Assembly: GCA_002343505.1 (NCBI GenBank)
Contig: DDQZ01000010.1
Span: 1 to 64,000, forward strand
Length of the DNA stretch: 64,000 nt
Direction: 5' to 3'
Source: Verrucomicrobiaceae bacterium UBA2429
GTDB lineage: Bacteria > Verrucomicrobiota > Verrucomicrobiia > Verrucomicrobiales > Verrucomicrobiaceae
Numbering within the stretch: position 1 is the first letter of the stretch; the number at the start of each line of letters is the position of its first letter. The notes beneath the pieces were generated by a model, which saw nothing but the letters and a program-made list of their open reading frames with translations, searched no databases and was not told the origin of the DNA. A program made the translations under genes and the position numbers. This document shows positions 7,913 to 16,511 of the stretch, piece after piece.

Positions 7913-9066
7913 GCCAGCCCTGCCCGGATGTCATCGCCTTTCCGGAGTCGCCGGCGACTCATCCGGACCGCTGGGTGCTCATGAATGTCCACACCCGCCA
8001 GTCACTCGGCGCCGGGCCGGAGGTGCTGGAGGTGCTCGGCGCGCCGGACACTGTGACGGACAAAACCTACCGCGTCTGGAAAATCTGGCGCTTCTCCCAT
8101 CTCGACGGCCTCCTGGCCGACCCGTCCCGCTTCAAACGCGACGCCGCCACCTGGGGTGACCCCGAACTCGTGGATCACACCGCGCTGGTGAAGCTGCTCA
8201 CGGAGCAGTGTCTGCTCATTGACGACCTCGACGCCTACCGCGCGCGCTTCGACATCAAGCGCAGCCTGCTCGACCGCCAGCGCTTCGGCACTTACCATCA
8301 GGAGCTGGGCCAGCAACTCATCGCCTTTCAGCGCGCCGACCCCGCCGCCTGGTGGCTCCAGCAAAAGTTCACGCCCGACCTTTCCGCCATCCGCAAGGAC
8401 AACCTCTACGGCGCTGTGCAGGACCGCTTCCTCGATGAATGGCTGCCGAAACGGCTCACACCTGGAATGCGCGTGCTCGATCTCGGCTGCGGCGCCGGCA
8501 CCATCGCCCACAAAATGTCGCGCCTCGGCGCCAGCGTGCTCGGAGTTGACCCGAACACGGAGTACATCCGGCTGGCTTCCGAGCGCGCGGTGGGTGACGC
8601 CCGTTTTCAAGCGCTCGACCTCAACACCCCCGGCGCCCTCGACTCCCTGCCCGCCGCCTCTTTCGACGCTGTCTTCATGAGCGACGCGCTGCTCTTTTAT
8701 TTCGTCCCCTACGAGCCGGGCAAGCCGCTGGATTTGCAGCGCTTCATCGCCGACGTGCGCCGGCTTTTAAAACCCGGCGGCAGCTTCTGGTCCCTGGAGC
8801 CGCATCCCGTCTTTTATGTGCAGCCCTGGCTTGGCGACGCGGATCGGCCCTTCACCGTCATGACCGAGTACCTGCACACGCGCTGGCGCATCAATCCGCC
8901 GCTCTCCGCGCTCACCCGGCCCTTCATCGAGTCCGGCTTCGTCGTCACCGGCGTCGAGGAGCCCGCCGCGCGGCGCGATGACGCGGAGGTGGGAAAACGC
9001 GACGCCGCTTTTGCCAGCGAGTTTCCCGTCTGGCTGCTCGTCGAGTTTCAGTTGGCGGGAGCATGA
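7909..9066 (+). CDS. SAM-dependent class I methyltransferase
   Basis: 385 aa. The SAM-binding motif I VLDLGCGAGTIAHKM is at about residues 189-203, with the acidic motif II GVDPN about 15 residues later and a motif IV-like FDAVFMSDALLF. A long N-terminal region of about 150 residues, with no family I recognise, precedes the Rossmann domain. It could methylate the product or an ACP-bound intermediate. Translationally coupled on both sides: the ATGA at 7909 shares the ACP stop, and its own stop overlaps the next start at 9063. Confidence 0.88.
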   Translation: MSQPCPDVIAFPESPATHPDRWVLMNVHTRQSLGAGPEVLEVLGAPDTVTDKTYRVWKIWRFSHLDGLLADPSRFKRDAATWGDPELVDHTALVKLLTEQCLLIDDLDAYRARFDIKRSLLDRQRFGTYHQELGQQLIAFQRADPAAWWLQQKFTPDLSAIRKDNLYGAVQDRFLDEWLPKRLTPGMRVLDLGCGAGTIAHKMSRLGASVLGVDPNTEYIRLASERAVGDARFQALDLNTPGALDSLPAASFDAVFMSDALLFYFVPYEPGKPLDLQRFIADVRRLLKPGGSFWSLEPHPVFYVQPWLGDADRPFTVMTEYLHTRWRINPPLSALTRPFIESGFVVTGVEEPAARRDDAEVGKRDAAFASEFPVWLLVEFQLAGA

Positions 9067-10349
9067 GCGCGCAAGTGCATCACTACACTCAGGCGGACCT
9101 CGTCGCCGCCCTCCGCGGCGCCGGCGTGCGCGCGGGTGATGTCGTTTTTGTCCACGCCAGCCTCGGACGTCTCGGCTACCCGGAGCGCGGCAGGAGCATG
9201 GCCGACGCCTGCGCCACCGCGCTCGACGCCCTGCTGGAGGCGGTGGGACCCGCCGGCACCGTGCTCGTGCCCACCTACACTTACTCAATTGGCAAGGGAG
9301 AGGTCTTCGACCCCGCCAGCACGCCCTCGACGCTCGGTGACTTCACCGAGCACGCACGCCTGCATCCGGCGGCGGCGCGCTCGGCCGACCCCATGCTCGC
9401 CGTCAGCGGCATCGGCCCCGAGGCCGCGGCACTGCTGGGAAACCTGCCGCGCACCTGCTACGGCCCCGGCAGTTTGTATGAGCGGCTTGAGCAACGCGGT
9501 GCCAAACTGGTGATGATCGGACTTGGCCTGTTCTGGGCCACCTACCGCCACTACATCGAGGAGAAAGCCGGCGTGCCCTTCCGCTTTAAAAAGCGCTTCA
9601 CCGGTGTCGTCCGCGCGGACGGCCGGGAAGGGAAGCAGACCTGGATTTACTCCTGCCAGATTCGCCAGCCGAACTGCGCGCCCGACGGCGTGGCGCTGGA
9701 AAAAATGGCGCGCGAGCAGGGCATCTGCGTCTCCGCCAAAATCGGGCGCGGCGAGGTCTGCGTGACCCACTGCGCGGACTACATGCGCCTCGGCATGGCG
9801 GAGCTTGCGGAGAATCCCTGGCTCTCCGCCAAAGGCCCGCCGCTCACTCTGGATGAACTCATCGCCCTGGAAGACGCGCGCGCCGGCGCCTCGCCCGCTG
9901 CTTTGCGCAGCGGCTTCTTCTCTGAAGGCGATCTCGGTGCCGCCCTGTCCGCGCTCTCCGGGCAGGCACCGGTGGGAGACCTCGTGACCGGCATGCAGTT
10001 TGGCGACTTCATCGTGCCGGAAAAATGGACCTGCCTGGAGGCCGTGATCCACGCCAAGGACGGACGCGAGATGCTTTCCTGCCGGAATGATCCGCGTCAT
10101 GTCATCCCATGCTCCCAGCCTTTTGAAGGCGAGGTGAGCCGGGAGGAGTTGCTGCGCCACCTGCATGTCTGCGAGCGCCTGGAGGATGGCGCGCCCACGG
10201 CCTTTCTGCCGACCGAGCGCGATTGGGGATTCGCCTGCACCCGCGAGCAGTTGGCCGCCTTTCAGGAGGAGAGCTGGCAAGTCATCATCCGCGCCACCGC
10301 CGGCTTCGGGCGCGTTTCGGTCGGCGCGCCTGCCAAAGCGCGGGAATGA
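9063..10349 (+). CDS. AAC(3)-family N-acyltransferase with extra C-terminal domain
   Basis: 428 aa; the first roughly 270 residues match the aminoglycoside 3-N-acetyltransferase fold: GVRAGDVVFVHASLGRLGY, VLVPTYTYS, and the active-site region RHYIEEKAGVPFRFKK that corresponds to the HxxE...PYR..K part of AAC(3) enzymes. The remaining roughly 150 residues form a second, unrecognised domain containing several Cys and His. Despite the name, family members outside resistance contexts acylate amines in biosynthesis (for example FrbF), so an amide-forming last step is the better inference here than drug resistance. Last gene of the operon, ATGA-coupled to the methyltransferase. Confidence 0.82.
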   Translation: MSAQVHHYTQADLVAALRGAGVRAGDVVFVHASLGRLGYPERGRSMADACATALDALLEAVGPAGTVLVPTYTYSIGKGEVFDPASTPSTLGDFTEHARLHPAAARSADPMLAVSGIGPEAAALLGNLPRTCYGPGSLYERLEQRGAKLVMIGLGLFWATYRHYIEEKAGVPFRFKKRFTGVVRADGREGKQTWIYSCQIRQPNCAPDGVALEKMAREQGICVSAKIGRGEVCVTHCADYMRLGMAELAENPWLSAKGPPLTLDELIALEDARAGASPAALRSGFFSEGDLGAALSALSGQAPVGDLVTGMQFGDFIVPEKWTCLEAVIHAKDGREMLSCRNDPRHVIPCSQPFEGEVSREELLRHLHVCERLEDGAPTAFLPTERDWGFACTREQLAAFQEESWQVIIRATAGFGRVSVGAPAKARE

Positions 10350-10420
10350 CTTTCCGCGCGGCTTACGTTCCCCGCGTTTTGGAGTGTGTGTCCGCAAGGA
10401 GTGGCGAACTCTCAAAGGAA

Positions 10421-10438
10421 GGAAATGACGAAACCAGA
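10421..10438 (+). repeat. Short chromosomal repeat, left of the IS
   Basis: GGAAATGACGAAACCAGA occurs here and, in inverted orientation and one base shorter, at 11714-11730 on the other side of the IS630 element. The ATGACGAAACC string resembles a small interspersed repeat of PVC-group genomes. Confidence 0.5.
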
Positions 10439-10462
10439 GCCGAGCGAGACAGACGAGTGATA

Positions 10463-11618
10463 CCAAACCGATTAAATAATCGTAGCATAATGGTGGGGTC
10501 GCTGTAAAGGGAGCAACATGGCACGAAGACCGATACAACTGGGGCGGCCGGAACTGGCCGCCGAGATTGCCGAGCGCTATCGCAAGGCGAAGAGCGGCTG
10601 GCAGAAGACGCGCTTGTTATGCGCGAAGCTCGCCAGCGAAGGACAACATCAATCCGCCCAGATCGCCGCGATGTGCGGTTGCGGCCCATCGCGCGTGTTC
10701 GACTGGCTCAAGATGCTGCGCAACGGCGGCATCGAAGGCCTGCTCCAGCGTGACAAGCCCGGTCCTAGGGCAGGAGACTTCAGGCTGCTCAAAGGCAAGC
10801 CACGCGTTAAAAAGCAACTCCAGGAAGGCTTGCAGCAAGGTCGCTGGAAGACCTCGCCACAACTCAGCCGCTGGCTCAAGGAGAAGCACGGGCTGGAGGT
10901 CAAACACAACACGGCTCTTACCTGGTTAAAAAAAATCGGCGGGGTGTTGCGGGTGCCACGGCCCCGGCATCCCAAGAGAGGCAGCGACGTGGAGATGGAG
11001 CAGTTCAAAGCGAGCCTGGGAGAGAAGCTTGAGGCACTGCAACTGCCGCGAGGCACCAAGGTGAAGGTCTGGGTGATGGACGAGGCACGCTTTGGCCTGC
11101 ACACCGACTTGCGCCGAGTCTGGGTGCCCAAGGGCGCATGCCCGGTGGTGGAGCGGCAGACCAAGTATGAGTGGGACTACCTTTACGGCTCGCTGGAGGT
11201 GACCGGGGGAGAGGCACACTTTGCCCATCTACCCACCGTGAACCTCGACTGTGACGCGCTCTACCTCAAAGAGCTCTCCGCGAGCGATCCTGAGGCAGTG
11301 CATGTGGTCATCCGCGACAATGCCGGGTTCCATCTACGAGACGGTGACCAACGGCTGCCGGAGCGCGTGCGTATCGTGCCGCTGCCGCCCTACAGTCCGG
11401 AACTCAATCCCTGCGAGCAGGCCTGGGACGTGATCAAGGATGAAGTCTCCAATCAGTGCTACCGAAGCATCGACAAGCTGCGCGACGCGCTGCTGCCAAG
11501 TTTGAAGCGCTTCTGGCAGGACGCCCAAGCCGTTCTCAGATTGGTTGGTCGTCCCTGGCTGCAGGATCAAGCAAACGCTTCGTATCCGGGCTAAACTCCG
11601 ATTAAATAGTCAGGGTGG
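10463..11618 (+). mobile_element. Intact IS630-family insertion sequence
   Basis: 1156 bp bounded by TA dinucleotides (10461-10462 and 11619-11620), the target duplication used by IS630/Tc1-mariner elements. The ends are imperfect inverted repeats: CCAAACCGATTAAATAATCG at the left against CCACCCTGACTATTTAATCG read inward from the right, about three quarters identical. It holds one full-length transposase gene. It separates the ACP/ligase operon from the PmoA-like and yeh-like genes. Confidence 0.88.
10518..11594 (+). CDS. IS630-family DDE transposase
   Basis: 358 aa, full length in a single frame. An N-terminal helix-turn-helix region (about 1-110) includes SAQIAAMCGCGPSRVFDWLK; the catalytic core shows the three acidic positions: VWVMDEARFGLH, VIRDNAGFHLR, and PPYSPELNPCEQAWDVIKDE. 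This is the IS630/Tc1-mariner DDE arrangement. Start: ATG at 10518 follows AAAGGGAGCAAC, a good ribosome binding site. No frameshift or internal stop, so the element may still be active. Confidence 0.93.
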   Translation: MARRPIQLGRPELAAEIAERYRKAKSGWQKTRLLCAKLASEGQHQSAQIAAMCGCGPSRVFDWLKMLRNGGIEGLLQRDKPGPRAGDFRLLKGKPRVKKQLQEGLQQGRWKTSPQLSRWLKEKHGLEVKHNTALTWLKKIGGVLRVPRPRHPKRGSDVEMEQFKASLGEKLEALQLPRGTKVKVWVMDEARFGLHTDLRRVWVPKGACPVVERQTKYEWDYLYGSLEVTGGEAHFAHLPTVNLDCDALYLKELSASDPEAVHVVIRDNAGFHLRDGDQRLPERVRIVPLPPYSPELNPCEQAWDVIKDEVSNQCYRSIDKLRDALLPSLKRFWQDAQAVLRLVGRPWLQDQANASYPG

Positions 11619-11713
11619 TATGAAACAAGCCCGGAGGTATAACGAAGCGAATCAATGAGGAAGCTCGAATCACCAAGTTCGGATCATTGTGACATTCGGG
11701 ATTCATTCGCCAT

Positions 11714-11730
11714 TCTGGTTTCGTCATTCC
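11714..11730 (-). repeat. Short chromosomal repeat, right of the IS
   Basis: Reverse complement GGAATGACGAAACCAGA, matching 10421-10438 except for one missing A. It continues on the minus strand as ATGGCGAATGAATCCCGAATG, cut here to its main words ATGGCGAATG and AATCCCGAATG. The pair brackets the IS in inverted orientation. Confidence 0.5.
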
Positions 11731-11742
11731 TCCGCCAGGAGG

Positions 11743-12681
11743 TCATTTCTTCGCTTTCGGCTTCGGCTGCTCAGATGCTTTGACCGTCAGCGGCGGCACG
11801 GGCTCGGATTTGCCGGCGAAGGTGTTCCAGGCGTCTTGGAAGGCGGCGGCATCCCGCACGTCGCCTTCGGCGATGAGCCATTGGTAGCGCAATTTGAAGG
11901 GCGATTCGGCGCTGGCCTTGCCTTTGGGGAACATGCCGAAGCGGCCGTAGTCGCGGTAGGCGGAGGTGGCGGTGTCCTTTGGGTTGTTGGGATGATTGAG
12001 GATCACGACGGTGAAGGTTTTGCCTTCCACGGTGAAGATCTCCGCGGCCCAGGGCAGGTCCTTCACCTTGTGGGCGTCGATGTTTTCGCCGGGGAACAGG
12101 TAGGTCGTCGTTTTCGTGTCCACGAGCTCGCTCGGGCGGAACTGCGCACCGGCGTGCTCGGGATCGCCATTCATGTCGGCCTCGCCGCTCACGGTTTTAA
12201 TGGCGCTGTTCATTTCGATGCCGAGGTAGAAGGGCTTCGCGGGCGTGGTGAAGCTGAACTGGCGTTCCTCGGTCAAAAACGGCGCGGTGGTGTCGCCCTG
12301 CCAGTCAATGTGCGCGGTGAAGGCGTTTTCGCCCGGTGCGACCTTTATCACGACCTGGTCGCCGCCCTTCATGTGCCAGCGGTCATACGATTTGCCGTTG
12401 TAGCCGATCTTGCTGAAGCCGAGGAAGATGCCGCGATGATGCGTGAAATTGAATCCCGCGCCTTTCGTGAGCCGCGTGGAGCCATCGGCGCTGAAAACGT
12501 GCATGTAGGGCTTGTAGGTCTCGTGATGCCTCTCCGGCGTGCTGAGGTCATTCGCCATCATGAGCTTGGCGACGACCTTGCCGCCATTCGCGACCGCGAC
12601 GTGGTCTTTGTCCGCGACGGTGATGTCGAAGGCAAAGGTGGGCAGGGCGAGAGCGAGGAAGAGAAGGGAAGCGGGTTTCAT
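11743..12681 (-). CDS. Secreted PmoA-like protein (DUF6807)
   Basis: 312 aa from the ATG at 12681, chosen because it gives a clean signal peptide (MKPASLLFLALALPTFAFD); the frame is open further upstream but that extension is low-complexity. The body resembles the PmoA/DUF6807 family common in Planctomycetes and Verrucomicrobia: YKPYMHVFSADGSTRLTKGAGF, THHRGIFLGFSKIGYNGKSYDRWH and a late ...SAYRDYGRFGMFP. The biochemical role of the family is unknown despite the methane-oxygenase name. Divergent from the SWIM gene with 119 bp between starts. Confidence 0.8.
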   Translation of the reverse strand: MKPASLLFLALALPTFAFDITVADKDHVAVANGGKVVAKLMMANDLSTPERHHETYKPYMHVFSADGSTRLTKGAGFNFTHHRGIFLGFSKIGYNGKSYDRWHMKGGDQVVIKVAPGENAFTAHIDWQGDTTAPFLTEERQFSFTTPAKPFYLGIEMNSAIKTVSGEADMNGDPEHAGAQFRPSELVDTKTTTYLFPGENIDAHKVKDLPWAAEIFTVEGKTFTVVILNHPNNPKDTATSAYRDYGRFGMFPKGKASAESPFKLRYQWLIAEGDVRDAAAFQDAWNTFAGKSEPVPPLTVKASEQPKPKAKK

Positions 12682-12800
12682 GGGGTGGGCGACAACGTGC
12701 TGTCGCCATGCATTCTTTGTGTCGAATGTCAGGTGGTGAAAATGCGGTTCGCGGCATGAGAATCTTGCCGGGCGATGAAATTCGATTTTAAGTCCGCTGA

Positions 12801-14183
12801 ATGCTCGCCACCGACCAAATCCTCGCCCTTTCGCCCGACGATTCTTCGGCGAAAGCCGCCAAGGGATTGCTGGCTCCGGCGAAGTGGCCGATGCTCGGGC
12901 ATGATGAGGTGGCGATCTGGGGTGAGTGCCAGGGTAGCGGGTCAAAGCCGTATCAGGTGATCATCGAGGTCAGCGGTCCGTCGTTCAAATGCAGCTGCCC
13001 GAGCCGCAAGTTCCCCTGCAAACACGGCTTGGCGCTTTATTTGTTGCTGGCGCAGAAAGAGAGCGCGTTCACGGCGAACACGCAGCCTCAATGGGTGAAC
13101 GAGTGGCTCGCGGCGCGTCAGGAGCGTGCGGAGAAGAAGGCTGAAAAGGCCGCGCAAACCGAAACGAAGCCTGCCGACCCGGAAGCGGCAGCGAAACGTG
13201 AGGCGAAGCGGCTCGACCGCATGATCAACGGTGCGCAGGATCTGGAGCGCTGGATGGCGGACCTCGTGAAGCATGGTCTGGCGGATCTGCCGGCAAAGCC
13301 GGTGACGTTTTGGCGGGATGCGGCCGCGCGGCTGGTGGATGCACAGGCCAGCGGACTGGCGGCGGGCGTGCGCCAGTTGGAGAGCGCGGTGTCTTCAGGC
13401 GAGGGCTGGCAGCAGCGCACCCTTTTGAGCATGGGTCGCCTTCAACTGCTCACCGAGGCGATGCAGCGGATGGATGCCCTGCCCGAACGGCTGCAGCACG
13501 ATGTGCGAAGCAGTGCCGGCTGGGCGATGGACAAGGAGGAGGTGTTGGCCGCGAATGATCGCGTGGCGGATGCATGGCTAGTGCTTGGCATCAGTCATGA
13601 TGAAAATGAAAAGCTGTGGGAACGGCGCGTGTGGCTGCGTGGTTCCGCCTCGGGCCGTAATGCGCTGCTGCTCGACTTTTCTCATGGTGGCCGTCGGTTT
13701 GATCAGGTCTTCGTGCCCGGCACGGTGGTGAAGGCTACGCTTTGCTTTTTCCCGAGCGCGTCGCCGCTGCGGGCGCTTTGGGTGGATGAACCGCAGGGAG
13801 CGCAGAGGGCGCAGAGTTACGCAGAGGATGCAGAATCAAATGAAATCCCCCTGCGAACCTCTTCGGTTAACTCTAACTGGGACACTGCTCTCGAAACTAT
13901 TGCCGAGGCTCTTGCAGGCCAGCCTTGGTTTCAGCGGTTGCCGCTGATGTTGAGCCATGCCATTCCCGTCTTTCGCGATCTCAGATGGTATCTGCGCGAT
14001 GCGGAAGGTCGGGAGGTGCAGATGCGCATGAGCATGGACGATGGCTGGCAGCTATGCGCCCTCTGCGGCGGGCACCCGCTTTCAATCTTCGGCGAGTGGC
14101 TTGGTGAGCGGCTGCGGCCTCTCAGCGCGTGGCACGGCGAATCCACTCAACCCTGCTGGACGGAGGTGACCTCGCTCGCATGA
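12801..14183 (+). CDS. SWIM zinc-finger protein (YehQ-like)
   Basis: 460 aa. A SWIM motif CxC...CxH is formed by Cys64, Cys66, Cys73 and His75 (FKCSCPSRKFPCKHGLAL), a zinc-binding fold for DNA or protein contact. The rest is helical with no domain I can name; SWIM proteins of this size head the yehQ-type clusters. Residues about 330-357 (EPQGAQRAQSYAEDAESNEI onward) derive from a palindromic chromosomal repeat inserted in frame. First gene of the MoxR/VWA operon; its stop overlaps the next start (ATGA at 14180). Confidence 0.85.
   Translation: MLATDQILALSPDDSSAKAAKGLLAPAKWPMLGHDEVAIWGECQGSGSKPYQVIIEVSGPSFKCSCPSRKFPCKHGLALYLLLAQKESAFTANTQPQWVNEWLAARQERAEKKAEKAAQTETKPADPEAAAKREAKRLDRMINGAQDLERWMADLVKHGLADLPAKPVTFWRDAAARLVDAQASGLAAGVRQLESAVSSGEGWQQRTLLSMGRLQLLTEAMQRMDALPERLQHDVRSSAGWAMDKEEVLAANDRVADAWLVLGISHDENEKLWERRVWLRGSASGRNALLLDFSHGGRRFDQVFVPGTVVKATLCFFPSASPLRALWVDEPQGAQRAQSYAEDAESNEIPLRTSSVNSNWDTALETIAEALAGQPWFQRLPLMLSHAIPVFRDLRWYLRDAEGREVQMRMSMDDGWQLCALCGGHPLSIFGEWLGERLRPLSAWHGESTQPCWTEVTSLA
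13789..13870. repeat. Decayed AACCGCAGAG-type palindromic repeat within the SWIM gene
   Basis: The left arm starts AACCGCAGGGAGCGCAGAGG and the right arm ends CTCTTCGGTT; a second, better preserved copy lies at 20229-20322. Both are read through in frame by their host genes. Confidence 0.7.
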
Positions 14184-15709
14184 ACCCGCTCGCTTCACTC
14201 GCCACTTCTACTCTTCTCGGCACCGAGCGCCGTGCGCCGGACTGGCCGATGCTTGAAGGTGCGCTCGGCACCTTGCTGTCGCGCATCCCTCGCGATTCAG
14301 AGGAAAAGGCTCTGCTGCAAGCCGCGGGTGTGCTCGGCACCTGCCAGCTCGCGGGTTTCCTTCCTGCGAAGGTGGAACACGGCCCCGCACCCGCCGCCGA
14401 GGATGCTTTGCCGGAAGATTCGCGGATCGATTTGCTCACGAGCATCCTCACGGACGGCCCGGAGCGTTTGCAGGCCGAAGCCTTCATGAAGATGGCCGCC
14501 GCCGGCCGGCAGCTTCCCCATCGCCTGTTGCCGAGGGCTTTGGAATGCGGACGACGCAGCGTGGCCCTGAGGCCGAGTTTGCTGCGCGTGCTGGGCAGGC
14601 GTGGGGAGTGGCTTGCCGCGCAAAATGACTCGTGGGCATATGCTGTCGGGGGCGTTGGCGCGGAGACGCTCAGCGATGATGTGTGGCAGCACGGCAGTCT
14701 CGATCAGCGGCGTCTTTATCTGGTCGCTTTGCGTGAGCGCGATGCTGCGAAGGCCCGCGAACTTGTGCGAGAAGCCATGGGCACCGAGGGTGCGAAAGAG
14801 CGCACCGCCTTCATCGAATGCCTCGCCACCGGTCTCACGATTGACGACCAGGATCTGCTCGAGGCCACGCTGACGGACAAAAGCAAGGAAGCCCGCCAAA
14901 CCGCAGCCCGCCTGCTCTCCACGCTTCCCGATTCACGCTACGCTCAACGCATGGCGGGCTACCTCTCGCCGTTGCTGAAGTCCGAGAAGAAGTACCTGCG
15001 CGGCACGACGATCTCGCTAGAGGCACCAGCGGCTTTTGATACGGCGTGGAAGGCGGATTTGATCGAGGAGGCGAAACCGAAGGGTCTGAGCATGGGCGAG
15101 CGTGCATGGTGGCTTTTTCAAATCGTTCGCAGTGTGCCGCTTTCGTGGTGGGAGGCGCAAACAGGCATGAATCCCGCCGAATGCCTCGCCTGGGCGCAGA
15201 AGTCGGACTGGAAGGACGCGCTGCTTCAAGGCTGGGCCGAGGCCCAGGCCGCACAACGCCGCGTCGAATGGGCGGAGGCCTTCCTCGGCATCTCGCTGCC
15301 TCCAAACGGACCGCTCACCGTCTTCGATCTTCTCGAAACACTGCCGCCCACCTTGCGCGAAACGTACTTTCTGAAGCTGGTGACAGACAACGACGCCAAG
15401 ATGATCGCGCTCAGCACCATCGTGGATCGTTTCATCAAAGGTCTGCCCATGGACGCGCCGATGCTCTCACCCGCTGTCGCGGTCAAAGCCGTCAAGATTC
15501 TCAAACAGCGCATTCACAGCGGCGAGGCACGCTACGACTGGCAGCTCCGCCACTCGCTGGTGGAACTCGCCTGCCTTCTACCCGTGGCTGCCTTCGATGA
15601 TCTCGCCAACGGCTGGGAACTCGCGAAAGAAGAAGTCCAGCCCTTAGCCGAAGCCGTCGCCCGCATCGGCATCGTCCTCGACCAGCGCAAACAGCTTCAA
15701 AACCCGTGA
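14180..15709 (+). CDS. DUF5691 family protein
   Basis: 509 aa from the ATG at 14180, which overlaps the SWIM stop and gives MNPLASLATSTLLGTERR, the usual start of this family. It is alpha-helical with HEAT-like alternation (for example KSKEARQTAARLLSTLPDSRYAQRMAGYLSPLL, split here for reading as KSKEARQTAARLLSTL and PDSRYAQRMAGYL). No catalytic motif is seen. DUF5691 is known only as a companion of SWIM, MoxR and VWA genes, so a scaffold or substrate-adaptor role is inferred. The following gene begins with a GTG inside its stop codon. Confidence 0.82.
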   Translation: MNPLASLATSTLLGTERRAPDWPMLEGALGTLLSRIPRDSEEKALLQAAGVLGTCQLAGFLPAKVEHGPAPAAEDALPEDSRIDLLTSILTDGPERLQAEAFMKMAAAGRQLPHRLLPRALECGRRSVALRPSLLRVLGRRGEWLAAQNDSWAYAVGGVGAETLSDDVWQHGSLDQRRLYLVALRERDAAKARELVREAMGTEGAKERTAFIECLATGLTIDDQDLLEATLTDKSKEARQTAARLLSTLPDSRYAQRMAGYLSPLLKSEKKYLRGTTISLEAPAAFDTAWKADLIEEAKPKGLSMGERAWWLFQIVRSVPLSWWEAQTGMNPAECLAWAQKSDWKDALLQGWAEAQAAQRRVEWAEAFLGISLPPNGPLTVFDLLETLPPTLRETYFLKLVTDNDAKMIALSTIVDRFIKGLPMDAPMLSPAVAVKAVKILKQRIHSGEARYDWQLRHSLVELACLLPVAAFDDLANGWELAKEEVQPLAEAVARIGIVLDQRKQLQNP

Positions 15710-16503
15710 AAGCATTTCTGCACTGGCTTCGATCTCGCTTTCAGCCTCCGCCCGCCAGCGAGGAGGCGATGAAACCCGTTGCCAAGGCTGAACCATCAGA
15801 CCAAACTATTCCCCATGAGCACCAGCACACGCCCAACGATCAAGATCGGGACCCTCGCCGAGCGCTTGGCCGCGTCCGCGAATGTGCCGCTGGAGCAGGC
15901 AATCGCCGGAGTGAGAGCGCATGGGCCGCAGCCGACAAGGCCGAATCCCAGCACTGCGGCCTGGGAGCACTACCAAAGCTTGAAGGTGAAGAACTCTCAG
16001 CACGCACAAGAAGCCTCGAGCATCGAAACGGAGCAGAACACGATGCCTGCTTTGATCCCGCAACGCGTCGGGTGATCAAGTTCACCCAGCCCGGTGAGTT
16101 CGGTGCCTGGGGAGGGCTTGAGGAATACCTGCAACGCCTCGCCTGGGCGAACGAGTTCTTTGGCGACGACATTCAGGTGGAAGGCTGGGTGCATTATGCC
16201 AACGAGTCCGCGCCGCGTGTGGTGACCACACAGCCCTGGTATCGCGTGAACCCGGATCGCCCCGAGCCGACGCCCAACGAAATTGATCTCTACATGGCCC
16301 GCATGGGCTGGCTGAAAGCCTACGATGGTGCCTGGATTCATCGCGAGTGTGAGATCGTCATCAGCGACGCCTTGCCGAAGAACTTCGTGATTGATGTCGC
16401 TGGCTACATTCAACCCATTGATCTGATCATCATTGCACCTGATGACGAGCAATGGAACCGCCTGCAAAACATGGCCCGAAACCTTGCCCAACCTGCTGTC
16501 TAG
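15706..16503 (+). CDS. Polyvalent-kinase-like protein, probably frameshifted
   Basis: 265 aa as read from a GTG (15706) that overlaps the DUF5691 stop. Residues about 105-255 look like the small Ser/Thr polyvalent kinase family: GAEHDACFDPATRRVIKFT, YLQRLAWANEFFGDDIQVEG, TTQPWY, PTPNEIDLYMARMGW, and a catalytic-loop-like SDALPKNFVIDVAG then QPIDLI. The first roughly 100 residues are unconvincing: from 15815 to about 16070 another frame has more typical codon use and starts with an ATG, so a frameshift or two overlapping genes is likely. The MoxR gene starts 8 bp after it. The kinase assignment rests on remembered family pattern, not on a search. Confidence 0.6.
   Translation: MKAFLHWLRSRFQPPPASEEAMKPVAKAEPSDQTIPHEHQHTPNDQDRDPRRALGRVRECAAGAGNRRSESAWAAADKAESQHCGLGALPKLEGEELSARTRSLEHRNGAEHDACFDPATRRVIKFTQPGEFGAWGGLEEYLQRLAWANEFFGDDIQVEGWVHYANESAPRVVTTQPWYRVNPDRPEPTPNEIDLYMARMGWLKAYDGAWIHRECEIVISDALPKNFVIDVAGYIQPIDLIIIAPDDEQWNRLQNMARNLAQPAV
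15815..16075 (+). other. Alternative reading frame overlapping the kinase-like gene
   Basis: 86 codons starting MSTSTRPTIKIGTLAERLAA and closing with TGA at 16073-16075. Its third codon positions are mostly G or C, as in the flanking genes, whereas the main frame is not GC-biased over the same stretch. Either this is the true N-terminus of the kinase-like protein, joined by a frameshift before 16075, or a small separate gene. No ribosome binding site is evident before the ATG. Confidence 0.45.
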
Positions 16504-16511
16504 ACCACCTT

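Noticed and set aside
9063..10349. Aminoglycoside resistance gene
   Set aside because: The AAC(3) fold is present but the gene is last in a coupled biosynthetic operon, has an extra C-terminal domain and no resistance context; biosynthetic acylation is more likely.
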